Shown: positions 50,809 to 58,966, counted from the first letter of the stretch. The stretch is 64,000 bases of DNA from CAIVAT01 sp049317265 (GCA_049317265.1 JBMOIP010000021.1:14246-78245), one strand, 5' to 3'. Program-made: numbers and translations. The notes: generated from the letters alone by a model not told the origin.

Positions 50809-51711
50809 ATGAGCAGTACCCTGAAAGCCCACCTTGCGCTTTTGACCACCACCTTTATTTTTGGCTTTGCTTACAACATTGTAAAAGGCCTGATGCCGGA
50901 AATGCTATCACCTATGCAACTTATCTTTATCCGGCTGTTGGGTGGCATGATTATCTTCTGGTTATTCCAACGTCTGTTTGTACCTGAAAAAGTTGAGAAG
51001 AAAGATCTGCTGACGCTCGCCATTTGCGGAATGTTCGGATTTGCGCTGAACCAGACTCTTTTTTATGTGGGACTTAATCTGAGCACTCCGGTGGATGCAT
51101 CGCTGATTCATGTACTGAACCCCATCATGGTGATGGTATTTGCAAGCATGATCCTTGGTGAAAAGGTTACCTGGAAAAAAGCCGGGGGAGTCGCCATGGG
51201 GGCTTCCGGTGTGATGATCCTGATCCTTTACGGACATAGCCTGGATTTTAAGGGGAATCACTCCCTGGGAAACTTCCTGATCTTCCTGAACATGGTATTT
51301 TACGCCCTTTACCTTGTACTCATCAAACCACTGATCGGGAAGTACCATACCACCACCATCCTCAAGTGGGTCTCCTTCTTTGGCTTTATTTTCGTTTTCC
51401 CACTTTCGGTCAGGGATGCCATGCACATTCAATTTGCCGCCATTACTCTTACGGGATGGCTGGGCATGGCCTATATTATTGTACTCAATACTTTTGTTGC
51501 TTACCTGCTGATCAACTTTGCACTTAAAAGCCTGAGCACGACCGTTGTGAGTTATTACAGCTACCTGCAGCCGGTGATCGCAGCAGCGATGTCGGTAACC
51601 ATAGGCCAGGACGGTATCACAGCGCCAAAAGCAGTTGCTGCGTTGCTTATTTTTTCGGGGGTTTATATTGTGAACCGGTCGCCCCGATCAGAAAAAATGA
51701 CGGAAGGGTAG
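50809..51711 (+). CDS. EamA/DMT-family transporter
   Basis: This 300-residue integral membrane protein has ten hydrophobic segments arranged as two EamA repeats. The first repeat includes FIFGFAYNIVKGLMPEMLSP and LFYVGLNLSTPVDASLIHVLNPIMVMVFASMILGEKVTW; the second has FGFIFVFPLSVRDAM, VLNTFVAYLLINFALKSLSTTVVSYYSYLQPVIAAAMSV and a short cytoplasmic tail. DMT proteins export metabolites such as amino acids, but the substrate cannot be read from sequence. It converges on the phospholipase D-like gene, and their coding ends overlap by 24 bases. Confidence 0.92.
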   Translation: MSSTLKAHLALLTTTFIFGFAYNIVKGLMPEMLSPMQLIFIRLLGGMIIFWLFQRLFVPEKVEKKDLLTLAICGMFGFALNQTLFYVGLNLSTPVDASLIHVLNPIMVMVFASMILGEKVTWKKAGGVAMGASGVMILILYGHSLDFKGNHSLGNFLIFLNMVFYALYLVLIKPLIGKYHTTTILKWVSFFGFIFVFPLSVRDAMHIQFAAITLTGWLGMAYIIVLNTFVAYLLINFALKSLSTTVVSYYSYLQPVIAAAMSVTIGQDGITAPKAVAALLIFSGVYIVNRSPRSEKMTEG

Positions 51712-52806
51712 CAGAATCCATTCAAATATTTTCTCGATCAGGGGGCGGCGTTTCCATTCAAGGTAGTCGAGTTCCTGTGAATTCCGGATGGTTTCGGAGA
51801 TATGGTCGCGCAATTGCCGCAGGATTTCAGGTTCTGATCCGATCAGGGCGATTTCATACTGGTATCGGAAGCTGCGAAAATCGAAATTGGCGCTGGCAAT
51901 GGAAAATATCTCATCATCGATCACCAGCAGTTTGGCATGAAGGTTATGGGGCAGGTAGAACAGCAGTTTGATGCCTGCATCATGCAGCAGGCCCAGGTAT
52001 TTATTCCGAAGGATATCCACCATCCGCATGTCGGAGTGTTTAGGCATGATCACCTCCACCACCACTCCTCTTTTGCTGGCATCCATCATGGCTTTCCGCA
52101 AGAGGAATCCGGGAAGGAAATACGGGGTTTCAATCACCACGGAATGTTCCGCCTGCCTGATGAGCTGGGTATAGCGTTTCCGGAGACGCTGGAACTGGAT
52201 GGAAGGCACATCCCGGATGATTTCGAAATTACCCGACCTTATCTTCCGGGTGAAGGTGACCTTGTTGGTAATGATAAACGGATTGAACGCATTGAAGTTT
52301 TCGAGGAAGACCTTTTTAAAGGCAACTGCGATTTCTCCCTCCATTCGTAAGCAGAGTTCGCGCCAGTTGAGGTTATAGCCAGTAATATTTGCTGATCCTA
52401 TGTAACTTATCGTGTCGTCGATCACGAGAATTTTGCGGTGATCACGACGGTGTCCGCGGGTAAAGATATCACTGTTGATCTTGATTTTTTCGAAAAACTT
52501 CACCTCTCCCCCCAACCGGATAAGTTCAGTGAAAAAGGTTTCGGAAACCGGACCCTTCCCCCACGAATCGATGAGTATTTTAACCTTCACACCCTCCTTC
52601 GATTTCTTGGTGAGTGCATCCCTGAAACGCACCCCCATGTGATCGTTGGCAAATTTGTACGTTTCCAGGAAAATGAACTCTTTCGCCTGCGCTATATCGA
52701 TAAGCATCAGGTTGTAAAACTGTAAAGTATCGTCGATGATCCTGAATTCCATTCCGGGGGGAAATTTCTCCTCAAATTTAACGAAAACCATCAATCCAAC
52801 AGGCAT
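51688..52806 (-). CDS. phospholipase D-family protein (cardiolipin-synthase-like)
   Basis: The frame opens at 52872, but that start overlaps the yicC start region. An AGGGG purine block lies just upstream of the ATG at 52806 (MPVGLMVFVKFEEKFPPG), giving 372 residues. Two HKD motifs define the family: HRRDHRKILVIDDTISYIGSANIT and HNLHAKLLVIDDEIFSIASANFD, each HxKx4D. The first part FIFLETYKFANDHMGVRFRDAL is typical of cardiolipin-synthase-type members. Unlike most cardiolipin synthases, I see no N-terminal membrane segments, so a soluble phosphatidyltransferase or nuclease relative is possible. The C-terminus overlaps the convergent EamA gene. Confidence 0.85.
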   Translation of the reverse strand: MPVGLMVFVKFEEKFPPGMEFRIIDDTLQFYNLMLIDIAQAKEFIFLETYKFANDHMGVRFRDALTKKSKEGVKVKILIDSWGKGPVSETFFTELIRLGGEVKFFEKIKINSDIFTRGHRRDHRKILVIDDTISYIGSANITGYNLNWRELCLRMEGEIAVAFKKVFLENFNAFNPFIITNKVTFTRKIRSGNFEIIRDVPSIQFQRLRKRYTQLIRQAEHSVVIETPYFLPGFLLRKAMMDASKRGVVVEVIMPKHSDMRMVDILRNKYLGLLHDAGIKLLFYLPHNLHAKLLVIDDEIFSIASANFDFRSFRYQYEIALIGSEPEILRQLRDHISETIRNSQELDYLEWKRRPLIEKIFEWILLPFRHFF

Positions 52807-52834
52807 CTTACCCCTGAAATGGATAATTTTTACG

Positions 52835-52842
52835 TAAGTTTG
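52835..52842 (+). promoter_or_regulatory. -7 element before yicC (TAAGTTTG)
   Basis: The TAnnTTTG match lies 16 bases before the yicC ATG at 52859, giving a very short leader. Confidence 0.5.
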
Positions 52843-52858
52843 CGTAAAAAAGCGCCAC

Positions 52859-53743
52859 ATGATCAAATCCATGACCGGCTACGGGAAAGCCACTCTTGAT
52901 ATCACCGGAAGAAAACTCACCATCGAGATCAAAACGCTCAACAGCAAGCAGCTCGATCTGAACCTGAAAATCCCCGGCTATTTTCGTGAAAAAGAGTGGG
53001 AAGTACGCGGATTGCTTACCCAACGATTCGAACGTGGCAAGATCGATTTCTTCATCGGTACGGAAGTGACCGGAGAGATGTTGAACTACTCGATCAACCG
53101 CCCCCTGGCAAAAAAGTACAAGGAGGAGCTGGCGAGTCTGGCAACGGATCTCCGGGAGGATATCCCCTCCGATCTGCTGGCGATGGTCCTGAGAATGCCG
53201 GATGTCATGCAAACCAGCCGCGACGAGTTATCAGAGCATGACTGGCCTTCCATTTCAAACGCCATCAACGAAGCCATTTCACAGGCTGATATTTTCCGTA
53301 TTAATGAAGGAAAAGTCCTCGAAGACGACATGAACAGCAGGGTTCAGACCATTCTTCAGTTGCTGGAAGAGATTGAACCCTTTGAGAAGCGGCGTATCAC
53401 CGACCTGCGTGAACGGATGCTGCGCGATTTTTCGAAGTATTCCGGCGACTTTAATGGCTCGGCGCCCGACCAGAACCGTTTTGAACAGGAGTTGATCTAT
53501 TACATGGAAAAACTTGACATCACCGAGGAGAAAGTGCGCCTTTTAAAACATTGCAGGTACTTTCTGGAAACAATTGAGGAAACGGCATCCCAGGGGAAGA
53601 AACTTGGCTTTGTGACCCAGGAGATGGGCCGTGAAATCAATACCATCGGATCCAAGGCCAGTGATGCGGAGATCCAGAAGATCGTGGTGCAGATGAAGGA
53701 TGAGCTGGAGAAGATCAAGGAGCAGTTGGGGAATATACTTTAA
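52859..53743 (+). CDS. yicC: YicC-family endoribonuclease-like protein
   Basis: This 294-residue protein matches YicC: MIKSMTGYGKATLDITGRKLTIEIKTLNSKQLDLNLKIP (residues 1-39), a long helical middle, and the closing DUF1732 segment LLKHCRYFLETIEETASQGKKLGFVTQEMGREINTIGSKASDAEIQKIVVQMKDELEKIKEQLGN. E. coli YicC is reported as an endoribonuclease acting on small RNA. The gene is followed by gmk, as in many bacteria, but here separated by 190 bases of 9-base repeats. Confidence 0.95.
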   Translation: MIKSMTGYGKATLDITGRKLTIEIKTLNSKQLDLNLKIPGYFREKEWEVRGLLTQRFERGKIDFFIGTEVTGEMLNYSINRPLAKKYKEELASLATDLREDIPSDLLAMVLRMPDVMQTSRDELSEHDWPSISNAINEAISQADIFRINEGKVLEDDMNSRVQTILQLLEEIEPFEKRRITDLRERMLRDFSKYSGDFNGSAPDQNRFEQELIYYMEKLDITEEKVRLLKHCRYFLETIEETASQGKKLGFVTQEMGREINTIGSKASDAEIQKIVVQMKDELEKIKEQLGNIL

Positions 53744-53750
53744 GGAAGAG

Positions 53751-53925
53751 AATGCAGGCAATGCAGGCAATGAAGGCAATGAAGGCAATGCAGACAGTGC
53801 ATACAATGCAACCATTCAACACATTACCTACATTACCTCCATTAATTACATTGCTTACATTGTCTGCATTACCTACATTGTTTACATTACCTACATTGCT
53901 TACATTGTCTTCATTGAATCATTGA
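53751..53925. repeat. inverted 9-base arrays between yicC and gmk
   Basis: The first part (53751-53815) consists of about seven 9-base units such as AATGCAGGC and AATGAAGGC. The second part (53820-53925) consists of about eleven units such as CATTACCTA, CATTGCTTA and CATTGTCTG, which carry the reversed complement (TAxGTAATG-type). The two parts face each other and could pair. Confidence 0.85.
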
Positions 53926-53935
53926 ATTTATTTAT

Positions 53936-54502
53936 ATGCCTGGGAAAGCGATAATTGTTTCGGCGCCATCGGGGGCGGGGAAGACGACCATGGTTAAACA
54001 CCTGCTGAAGGTTGTTAACCGGCTGGAATTTTCTATTTCTGCCTGCAGCAGGAAACAACGTGAAGGAGAAGTAGATGGGCGGGATTACTATTTCATCTCT
54101 GCGGAAGATTTCAGGAATAAGATTGTCCATGATGAATTTGTAGAGTGGCAGGAGGTCTATCCCGGCAGTTATTACGGCACCCTGAAGTCGGAGATGGACC
54201 GGATCTGGTCGCTTGGCAAGAGCCCTATTTTTGACGTCGATGTAGTTGGAGGCGTCAACTTAAAGAAGTACTTCGGAGCACAGGGGCTGGGAATTTTCAT
54301 TCATCCACCATCGATCGAAGAGCTTGAAACCCGCCTGAAAAAGCGTGGCACCGAATCTGAGGAGACCCTGCGTAAAAGAGTTGACAAAGCCGCTTATGAA
54401 CTTACTTTTGCCCCATCTTTCGATAAGATAATCATCAACGACAACCTGGAGGTTAAATGCCGGGAAATCGTTGATGTGGTGGAGGCTTTTTTAGGGACGT
54501 GA
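53936..54502 (+). CDS. gmk: guanylate kinase
   Basis: This 188-residue enzyme phosphorylates GMP to GDP. The P-loop SAPSGAGKTT is at residues 9-18; the GMP-binding RKQREGEVDGRDYYFISAEDF and EWQEVYPGSYYGTLKSEMD follow, then DVDVVGGVNLKKYFG and the lid RLKKRGTESEETLRKRVDKA. Length and end points are normal. It lies downstream of yicC and converges with the FISUMP-like array gene at 54531. Confidence 0.97.
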   Translation: MPGKAIIVSAPSGAGKTTMVKHLLKVVNRLEFSISACSRKQREGEVDGRDYYFISAEDFRNKIVHDEFVEWQEVYPGSYYGTLKSEMDRIWSLGKSPIFDVDVVGGVNLKKYFGAQGLGIFIHPPSIEELETRLKKRGTESEETLRKRVDKAAYELTFAPSFDKIIINDNLEVKCREIVDVVEAFLGT

Positions 54503-54530
54503 CCAGGTTTTCAGATGTGAATGGCCCACA

Positions 54531-55952
54531 TCAATCACGGATGCAACGCACATTGTACCCGGAGGACTTCGGACTGGTCCACATTCCATTACCAAAAGTG
54601 ATAAAGATGGACCCTGCTGTACTTTCATTTATCATCTGCGCATTGCTCCAATAATCACCCTCCTCACCACGATATATCAACAAGCCATCAATTGGATAGA
54701 GCATCCCTGCCTTGTGAAGTTTCAAAGGACCATCAAACGAATAATAATTCGACACCCATTGATTTCTAACCGTATTCCATTCAGAATATGTTGGAATTCG
54801 CCAACCGCTGTTTACTCCTAATAAAAGCGCACAGGGATCGTTGGCAGCTATCCAGTCGCTGTTTTCAAGAATATCAGATACCCATGCCGTGCCTGGGGTG
54901 CGGCTGACCCCGTCATGTTTAAATCCCTGCGGACGGTTAAACTGCCAGTACCACCCGGCTGAGGCCTCCGTGGCGTCATCGATGGCAGCAGCCTGATGGG
55001 TTGCCCCAAGGTTCTGGGTAATCCAGCATTTGTTGGGCCCGGTTACCTCATATAATACACTTCCGTAGGTAACCGTTTTATTAACAGGAGCTACACTGCT
55101 TCCAAGGACAAGATGGGTCCTGGTAAAGCTTACACCGCAACAGGTATAGGTTACACCTGATAATGCAGTGGAGGCAGAGTGGCCACACGCATTGTAGGCC
55201 CAAACATATAAGGTATAAGGCGTATTACAGGTCAGGCCCGACTGAGTCATTGTGTTTGCAGGGCCATTCTCGGTTGAAGCAGCAAAATCGTCAACAGTGT
55301 TGTATCTGTATCCAGCGGCGTTGTTGCTGAGATTCCATGTCCATATAATGCTGGTTTCAGACAACCCGATTGTGCCGGCAACCGGTGCAAGAGGAATTGC
55401 ACCATAAACCGTAATGGCTTTAATGGCTGAAGGAGTTCCACTGCCGCATATATTGGTTCCGGTTACCGTGAGGTTGCCCGATGTGGCCGATGAAAAGTCG
55501 GCTGTGATGGTATTGGTATTTTCCCCCGAGGAGATGGTTAAACCGGTGCCGGAGTAATTCCACAGGTATCCTGTGGCGCCGCTGATGGCGTCAACAGAAT
55601 ATGCAATCCCTTGTTGATTGTCGCACATGGCGGTTGTTCCAGTGATGGGCCCTGCCGCTGCAGGGAGAGGGCAAGCCAGGCAATGAATTGTTTCCCAGCC
55701 TGAGGTAATGGCGTTATAGGTATCGTAACATCGTGTCGTTGAATTAAAGATCATCAATCCGTCAGCAGGTGATGCTATGGCATCCCGTTCAACAGTCGTC
55801 ATCCGTGGGATCAGCAAACCCTTGCTGGTTGATTGCACATCGAGCATCGCCGAGTTGTCGGGCGCGCTGTTGTCGGTGCTGATGCCAACCTGGGCATATG
55901 AAACTATACCTGCCAACAAAAACAACATGAGTGAAATAATATAATTTTTCAT
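54531..55952 (-). CDS. secreted FISUMP-like domain protein, tandem family member 1
   Basis: The longest of the six tandem paralogues, 473 residues. A signal peptide (MKNYIISLMLFLLAGIVSYA) is followed by the phage-fibre-like module (QVGISTDNSAPDNSAMLDVQ), a PKD-like segment (GPITGTTAMCDNQQGIAYSV) absent from the other five, an FN3-like module (TSIIWTWNLSNNAAGYRYNT, YVWAYNACGHS), and the C-terminal domain: KCWITQNLGATHQAAAIDD, SAGWYWQFNRPQGFKHDG, NDPCALLLGVNSGWRIPTYSEW and VRCIRD. It has its own promoter. The ligand is unknown. It converges with gmk. Confidence 0.87.
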   Translation of the reverse strand: MKNYIISLMLFLLAGIVSYAQVGISTDNSAPDNSAMLDVQSTSKGLLIPRMTTVERDAIASPADGLMIFNSTTRCYDTYNAITSGWETIHCLACPLPAAAGPITGTTAMCDNQQGIAYSVDAISGATGYLWNYSGTGLTISSGENTNTITADFSSATSGNLTVTGTNICGSGTPSAIKAITVYGAIPLAPVAGTIGLSETSIIWTWNLSNNAAGYRYNTVDDFAASTENGPANTMTQSGLTCNTPYTLYVWAYNACGHSASTALSGVTYTCCGVSFTRTHLVLGSSVAPVNKTVTYGSVLYEVTGPNKCWITQNLGATHQAAAIDDATEASAGWYWQFNRPQGFKHDGVSRTPGTAWVSDILENSDWIAANDPCALLLGVNSGWRIPTYSEWNTVRNQWVSNYYSFDGPLKLHKAGMLYPIDGLLIYRGEEGDYWSNAQMINESTAGSIFITFGNGMWTSPKSSGYNVRCIRD

Positions 55953-55975
55953 AGGAAGATGTTACGTTTGAAGGG

Positions 55976-56005
55976 CAAATATAATTAATTTAGATTGAGT
56001 ACAAA
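55976..56005 (-). promoter_or_regulatory. promoter of FISUMP-like gene 1
   Basis: TTTG (56005-56002), an 18-base spacer and TATATTTG (55983-55976) on the minus strand, 24 bases before the ATG. Nearly the same sequence precedes the genes at 56879 and 62558. Confidence 0.8.
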
Positions 56006-56280
56006 TAAATATGGAAAGTATGTTTGAATTTGCCTTTTTTTTTTCCGAATAAGCAATCACTATGGATAGCAATATTCCTTATGATTAATTAATCTGGTGT
56101 TAGCCGCTCTGCGCTTAGTGGCTCTTTGTCTCTCCGTGTATCAAATAATTACACGGACGTTTACAGAGATTTGAAGAGAAGTACCGAGAGAAAAACGAAA
56201 TACTGGAACTCAATATTGAAATTTTTAATTTACGATAAGCCGCTATCAATCGGAACTCGCCAATCGCCTAATCGTAAATT
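56006..56280. other. spacer with a degenerate CTCCGTG-type repeat
   Basis: Between the promoter and the coiled-coil gene the spacer holds sequence around 56108-56200 (GCCGCTCTGCGCTTAGTGGC, then CTCTCCGTG and ACACGGA) that resembles the repeat at 29163-29270. No gene is recognised. Confidence 0.4.
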
Positions 56281-56712
56281 CTAAAGGAGACCAGCGTTTT
56301 TAAGTATCTCACGCAGTTTCGGCTGGTGTTCGGCATATTCGCGCAGGGCATTGAGGGTTCTGAGGTTTTCCCGTTTCATGGGGGCCAGGGAGAGTTTACG
56401 GTCCCAGAAGGCAAAGCCGAATACGCTGACCATCATAGTGGTAAAAATACCGATGATGGCCCATAGGAAATTGAAAAGCTGGTCGAAACGTGAATTCATT
56501 TCTGTACGCAGACCATCGAATTTTGCATTCACCTCATTTCTGAGGCCATCGACCTTGTTGTCAATCTTAGCATTCAGCGCCTCAACTTTCTGCTCCGTCC
56601 GGATGATCCGGTCGCGGTCGTCCAGTGTAAAAGGTATCTCCTTCGTTTCTGCGATGCAGATCACCGGCAAAACCAGCAGGAAAAACAGGATAATTTTCTG
56701 AAATGTTTTCAT
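56281..56712 (-). CDS. small exported coiled-coil membrane protein
   Basis: This 143-residue protein has a signal peptide or N-terminal anchor (MKTFQKIILFFLLVLPVICI), a heptad-rich stretch (EQKVEALNAKIDNKVDGLRNE, VNAKFDGLRTEMNSRFDQL) that should form a coiled coil, and a membrane segment (LFNFLWAIIGIFTTMMVSVFGFAFW). A short basic C-terminal tail follows. I do not recognise a family beyond this. It lies between two FISUMP-like genes, 167 bases downstream of the next gene's stop. A truncated copy of its first 36 codons remains at 58787-58897, so it was once part of a duplicated block. Confidence 0.75.
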   Translation of the reverse strand: MKTFQKIILFFLLVLPVICIAETKEIPFTLDDRDRIIRTEQKVEALNAKIDNKVDGLRNEVNAKFDGLRTEMNSRFDQLFNFLWAIIGIFTTMMVSVFGFAFWDRKLSLAPMKRENLRTLNALREYAEHQPKLREILKNAGLL

Positions 56713-56878
56713 TTTCTTGACAGATTAAGTTTAATGCTTAATCCGTTTGGTGGCATAAAGGTAATACAGAAAAGTTGAAAAGTTAACAACTTTTTAACCC
56801 TTGATGAATTAAGCCTTCAGTTACTGGCGGGGGCTTGAATGGGGAAATTAATTCGCTGCTTCGCGTTCATGGCGCACC

Positions 56879-58024
56879 CTAGTCGCGAATGCAGCGGACG
56901 GGGAAGCCGTATCCCTTACCTTCAGCGCTCACCACACTGCTGACACTCGTGAAGAACAGGAACTCGCCATAAGGGGCACCCACCTGGGTACTGCCCCAGT
57001 AAGTACCATTGGAGCCGCGCTGGCCCAATACACCATCGGTATAGGCAAGGAACCCGGCGGCATGTAGTTGTAAACCAGAACTAAATGGTCCGTTCCAGTT
57101 GGTCCAGTTACCAGCTGCATCCACATTGGTCCATTCGGTAGAAGTGGGAATCCTCCAGGCGCTGCCTAACAAAAGCGAACATGGGTCATTTTCTGATGTC
57201 CAATCGGAATTTTCCGTAAAAAGTGTTATCCATGTTGTATTTGGGATACGGGTGGATGCATACTTGTATCCTTGTTTCAGGTTAAATTGCCAATACCACC
57301 CTGCAGACGGTTCGGTATTATCGCTCACCGAATTGGCTTGCTGGGTGGCCCCAAGATTTCGGGTGATCCAGCATTTCGATGTTTCGCCGGGGATGTTGGT
57401 CACCGTGCCATAGGTGATAGTTTTGTCTACCGGGGCAACAACTCCGGCTGTGTGGATCTTCGTAAACGACGACCCGCAGATCAGCGCCTGGCCCGCCAGG
57501 ATGGTCGAGTCTGAATGACCGCAGGCATTGTATGCCCATACATATCGCTTATAACTGTTCCCTGTGACAAGTCCTGTCTCGGTTTTAGTGGTGCCTGTAC
57601 CCAAATCGATGGCGGTTGAATAGTTGGTTGACGTACTCCATTTATAACCGGTAGCAATTGGCACAGAGTTCCAGTTCCAGATGATCTGTGTGTTCGATTG
57701 CACATGACTTCCTTCTGCCGGTGAAACAGGGAGGTCGCAGGTACCGGCGAGATTTAACCATTGGCCACCCATAAACAGGGATATGCAACCCGCACCATTA
57801 TCTTTACAATTTGTGCAAAATACCACAAGTCCCTCTGCAGGAGTTGCAATTGTATTTCGTTCTGTAAAGGTCATGCGGGGTGCGAGAAAGCCCTTTGTGG
57901 TGGATTTCACATCAAGCATCGCCGAGCTGTTGGGGCTAGTGTTGTCGGTGTTGACACCAACCTGGGCGTACGAAATCATGCCGGCCAATAAAAACAGAAT
58001 GAGTGAAATAAAATATTTTTTCAT
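56879..58024 (-). CDS. secreted FISUMP-like domain protein, tandem family member 2
   Basis: This 381-residue protein has a signal peptide (MKKYFISLILFLLAGMISYA), the QVGVNTDNTSPNSSAMLDVK module and a cysteine pair CTNCKDNGAGC (near residue 75). The FN3-like module reads TQIIWNWNSVPIATGYKWST and RYVWAYNACGHSDS. The C-terminal domain reads KCWITRNLGATQQANSVSDN, AGWYWQFNLKQGYKY, NDPCSLLLGSAWRIPTSTEW and FPVRCIRD. Immediately upstream are a family promoter, a 30-base minisatellite and the DUF559 element. It ends before the coiled-coil gene. Confidence 0.87.
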   Translation of the reverse strand: MKKYFISLILFLLAGMISYAQVGVNTDNTSPNSSAMLDVKSTTKGFLAPRMTFTERNTIATPAEGLVVFCTNCKDNGAGCISLFMGGQWLNLAGTCDLPVSPAEGSHVQSNTQIIWNWNSVPIATGYKWSTSTNYSTAIDLGTGTTKTETGLVTGNSYKRYVWAYNACGHSDSTILAGQALICGSSFTKIHTAGVVAPVDKTITYGTVTNIPGETSKCWITRNLGATQQANSVSDNTEPSAGWYWQFNLKQGYKYASTRIPNTTWITLFTENSDWTSENDPCSLLLGSAWRIPTSTEWTNVDAAGNWTNWNGPFSSGLQLHAAGFLAYTDGVLGQRGSNGTYWGSTQVGAPYGEFLFFTSVSSVVSAEGKGYGFPVRCIRD

Positions 58025-58047
58025 AGGAAGTTGTTACGTTTGAAAGG

Positions 58048-58077
58048 CAAATATACTTAATTTAGATTGAATAAAAA
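58048..58077 (-). promoter_or_regulatory. promoter of FISUMP-like gene 2
   Basis: Same layout as the other family promoters: TATATTTG at 58055-58048 after an 18-base spacer. The -33 position reads TTTT instead of TTTG, so it may be weaker. The 24-base leader is nearly identical to that of the genes at 54531 and 62558. Confidence 0.7.
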
Positions 58078-58110
58078 TAAATAATTTGAGGCCGGGGAAA
58101 TCCACTACCT

Positions 58111-58200
58111 AACCCCCGGCTGGTGCGGGTAAAATATACTCATCCCCTGACCGCTGCGGGAAAAACAAACTCAACCCCGGGCCGCTTCGGGTAAAACCAC
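58111..58200. repeat. minisatellite of about 30-base units, leading into the DUF559 element
   Basis: Three diverged units of the form CCCCGGNCCGCTTCGGG followed by AAAACNACCTCAT run without a break into the left terminal repeat at 58191. Each unit resembles the outer end of that terminal repeat. A five-unit version lies at 63797-63912. Confidence 0.8.
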
Positions 58201-58772
58201 CTCATCCCCTGCCCCTTCTCCTGGAGGAGAAGGGGGGGGGGCGTAGCAAAGGTTTTTGGTTCATCAGGGTTAAACTTTTCAACAATCCTTTCACCTTTTC
58301 TTGTTATTCTGATTAACCGGTAAAAGATGGCTTATATTGGACAAACAAGGGATTACCTTCTGCACTTGAATGCAAAAGATGAGCTTTTTCACAAAGCCCA
58401 TGATTTGAGGCATTCGATGACCGATGCCGAAAAAGTGCTTTGGGACAAGATCAGGAACCGGAAGCTGCAAGGACTTAAATTCAGAAGGCAACATCCGATA
58501 CATTTTTATATCGCTGATTTTTATTGTCATGAGAAAAAATTGATCGTTGAGGTTGATGGCGGTATTCACCTTGATGCAGCAGTAAAAGAACATGGTGAAA
58601 ACCGCACCGCCGAACTTGACCGATTGGGAATTACGGTAATCAGGTTTACCAATGAACAAATTTTCGAGCACCTCGATAACGTCCTGAAAGAAATTATCAC
58701 ATCTGCCAATGGCATACGCAGCCCCCCCCCTTCTCCTTGAGGAGAAGGGGCCGGGGGATGAGGTGGTTTTTG
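58191..58772 (+). mobile_element. inverted-repeat-bounded cassette carrying a DUF559 endonuclease gene
   Basis: Two ends of about 50 bases (58191-58241 and 58722-58772) match each other as inverted repeats with only a few differences. Each holds a nested palindrome, CCCCTTCTCC facing GGAGAAGGGG, and a run of G or C. Between them is one gene, the DUF559 protein, whose last codons and stop lie in the right repeat. There is no transposase, so the unit could be non-autonomous or moved by its own nuclease. A second copy of the left end with its next 50 bases starts near 63905 and runs off the window. Confidence 0.75.
58327..58740 (+). CDS. DUF559 (Vsr-like) endonuclease-fold protein
   Basis: This 137-residue protein carries the DUF559 pattern: LRHSMTDAEKVLWDKIRNRKLQGLKFRRQHPIHFYIADFYCHEKKLIVEVDGGIHLDAA (residues about 28-86), then ENRTAELDRLGITVIRFTNEQIF. 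The D-x-E-x-D/G core (IADFYCHEKKLIVEVDGG) matches very-short-patch-repair-like PD-(D/E)XK nucleases. The biochemical role of DUF559 is not established. The protein ends SPPPSP because its reading frame runs into the poly-C of the right terminal repeat. The ATG has a weak purine stretch (TAAAAG) before it. Confidence 0.88.
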   Translation: MAYIGQTRDYLLHLNAKDELFHKAHDLRHSMTDAEKVLWDKIRNRKLQGLKFRRQHPIHFYIADFYCHEKKLIVEVDGGIHLDAAVKEHGENRTAELDRLGITVIRFTNEQIFEHLDNVLKEIITSANGIRSPPPSP

Positions 58773-58786
58773 CACGAAGGGGGCAT

Positions 58787-58897
58787 TCATTTCCGGTCGC
58801 AGTCGTCCATTGTAAACGGAATCTCCTTCGTTTCTGGTATGCCGATCACCAGTACTAACAGCAGGAGGAACAGGAAAATTTTCTGAATTGTTTTCAT
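58787..58897 (-). pseudogene. truncated copy of the coiled-coil membrane protein gene
   Basis: Reading the minus strand from the ATG at 58897 gives MKTIQKIFLFLLLLVLVIG, then PETKEIPFTMDDCDR, matching the first 36 codons of the gene at 56281-56712. Similarity continues upstream for about 70 bases, including the leader GATTAAG/CTTAATC palindrome. Similarity stops at about 58787, 15 bases from the end of the DUF559 element, and the frame then hits a stop. The missing 3' two thirds were evidently lost at or near the insertion. Confidence 0.8.
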
Positions 58898-58966
58898 TTT
58901 CTTGACAGATTAAGTTGTGGTGCTTAATCCGTTTGGTGGTGTAAAAGTAATACAGAAAAGTGCACC

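Noticed and set aside
56720..56745. GATTAAG/CTTAATC palindrome as an operator or terminator
   Set aside because: A seven-base AT-rich stem without a T run is weak for a terminator, and its copy at 58910 is explained by the block duplication.
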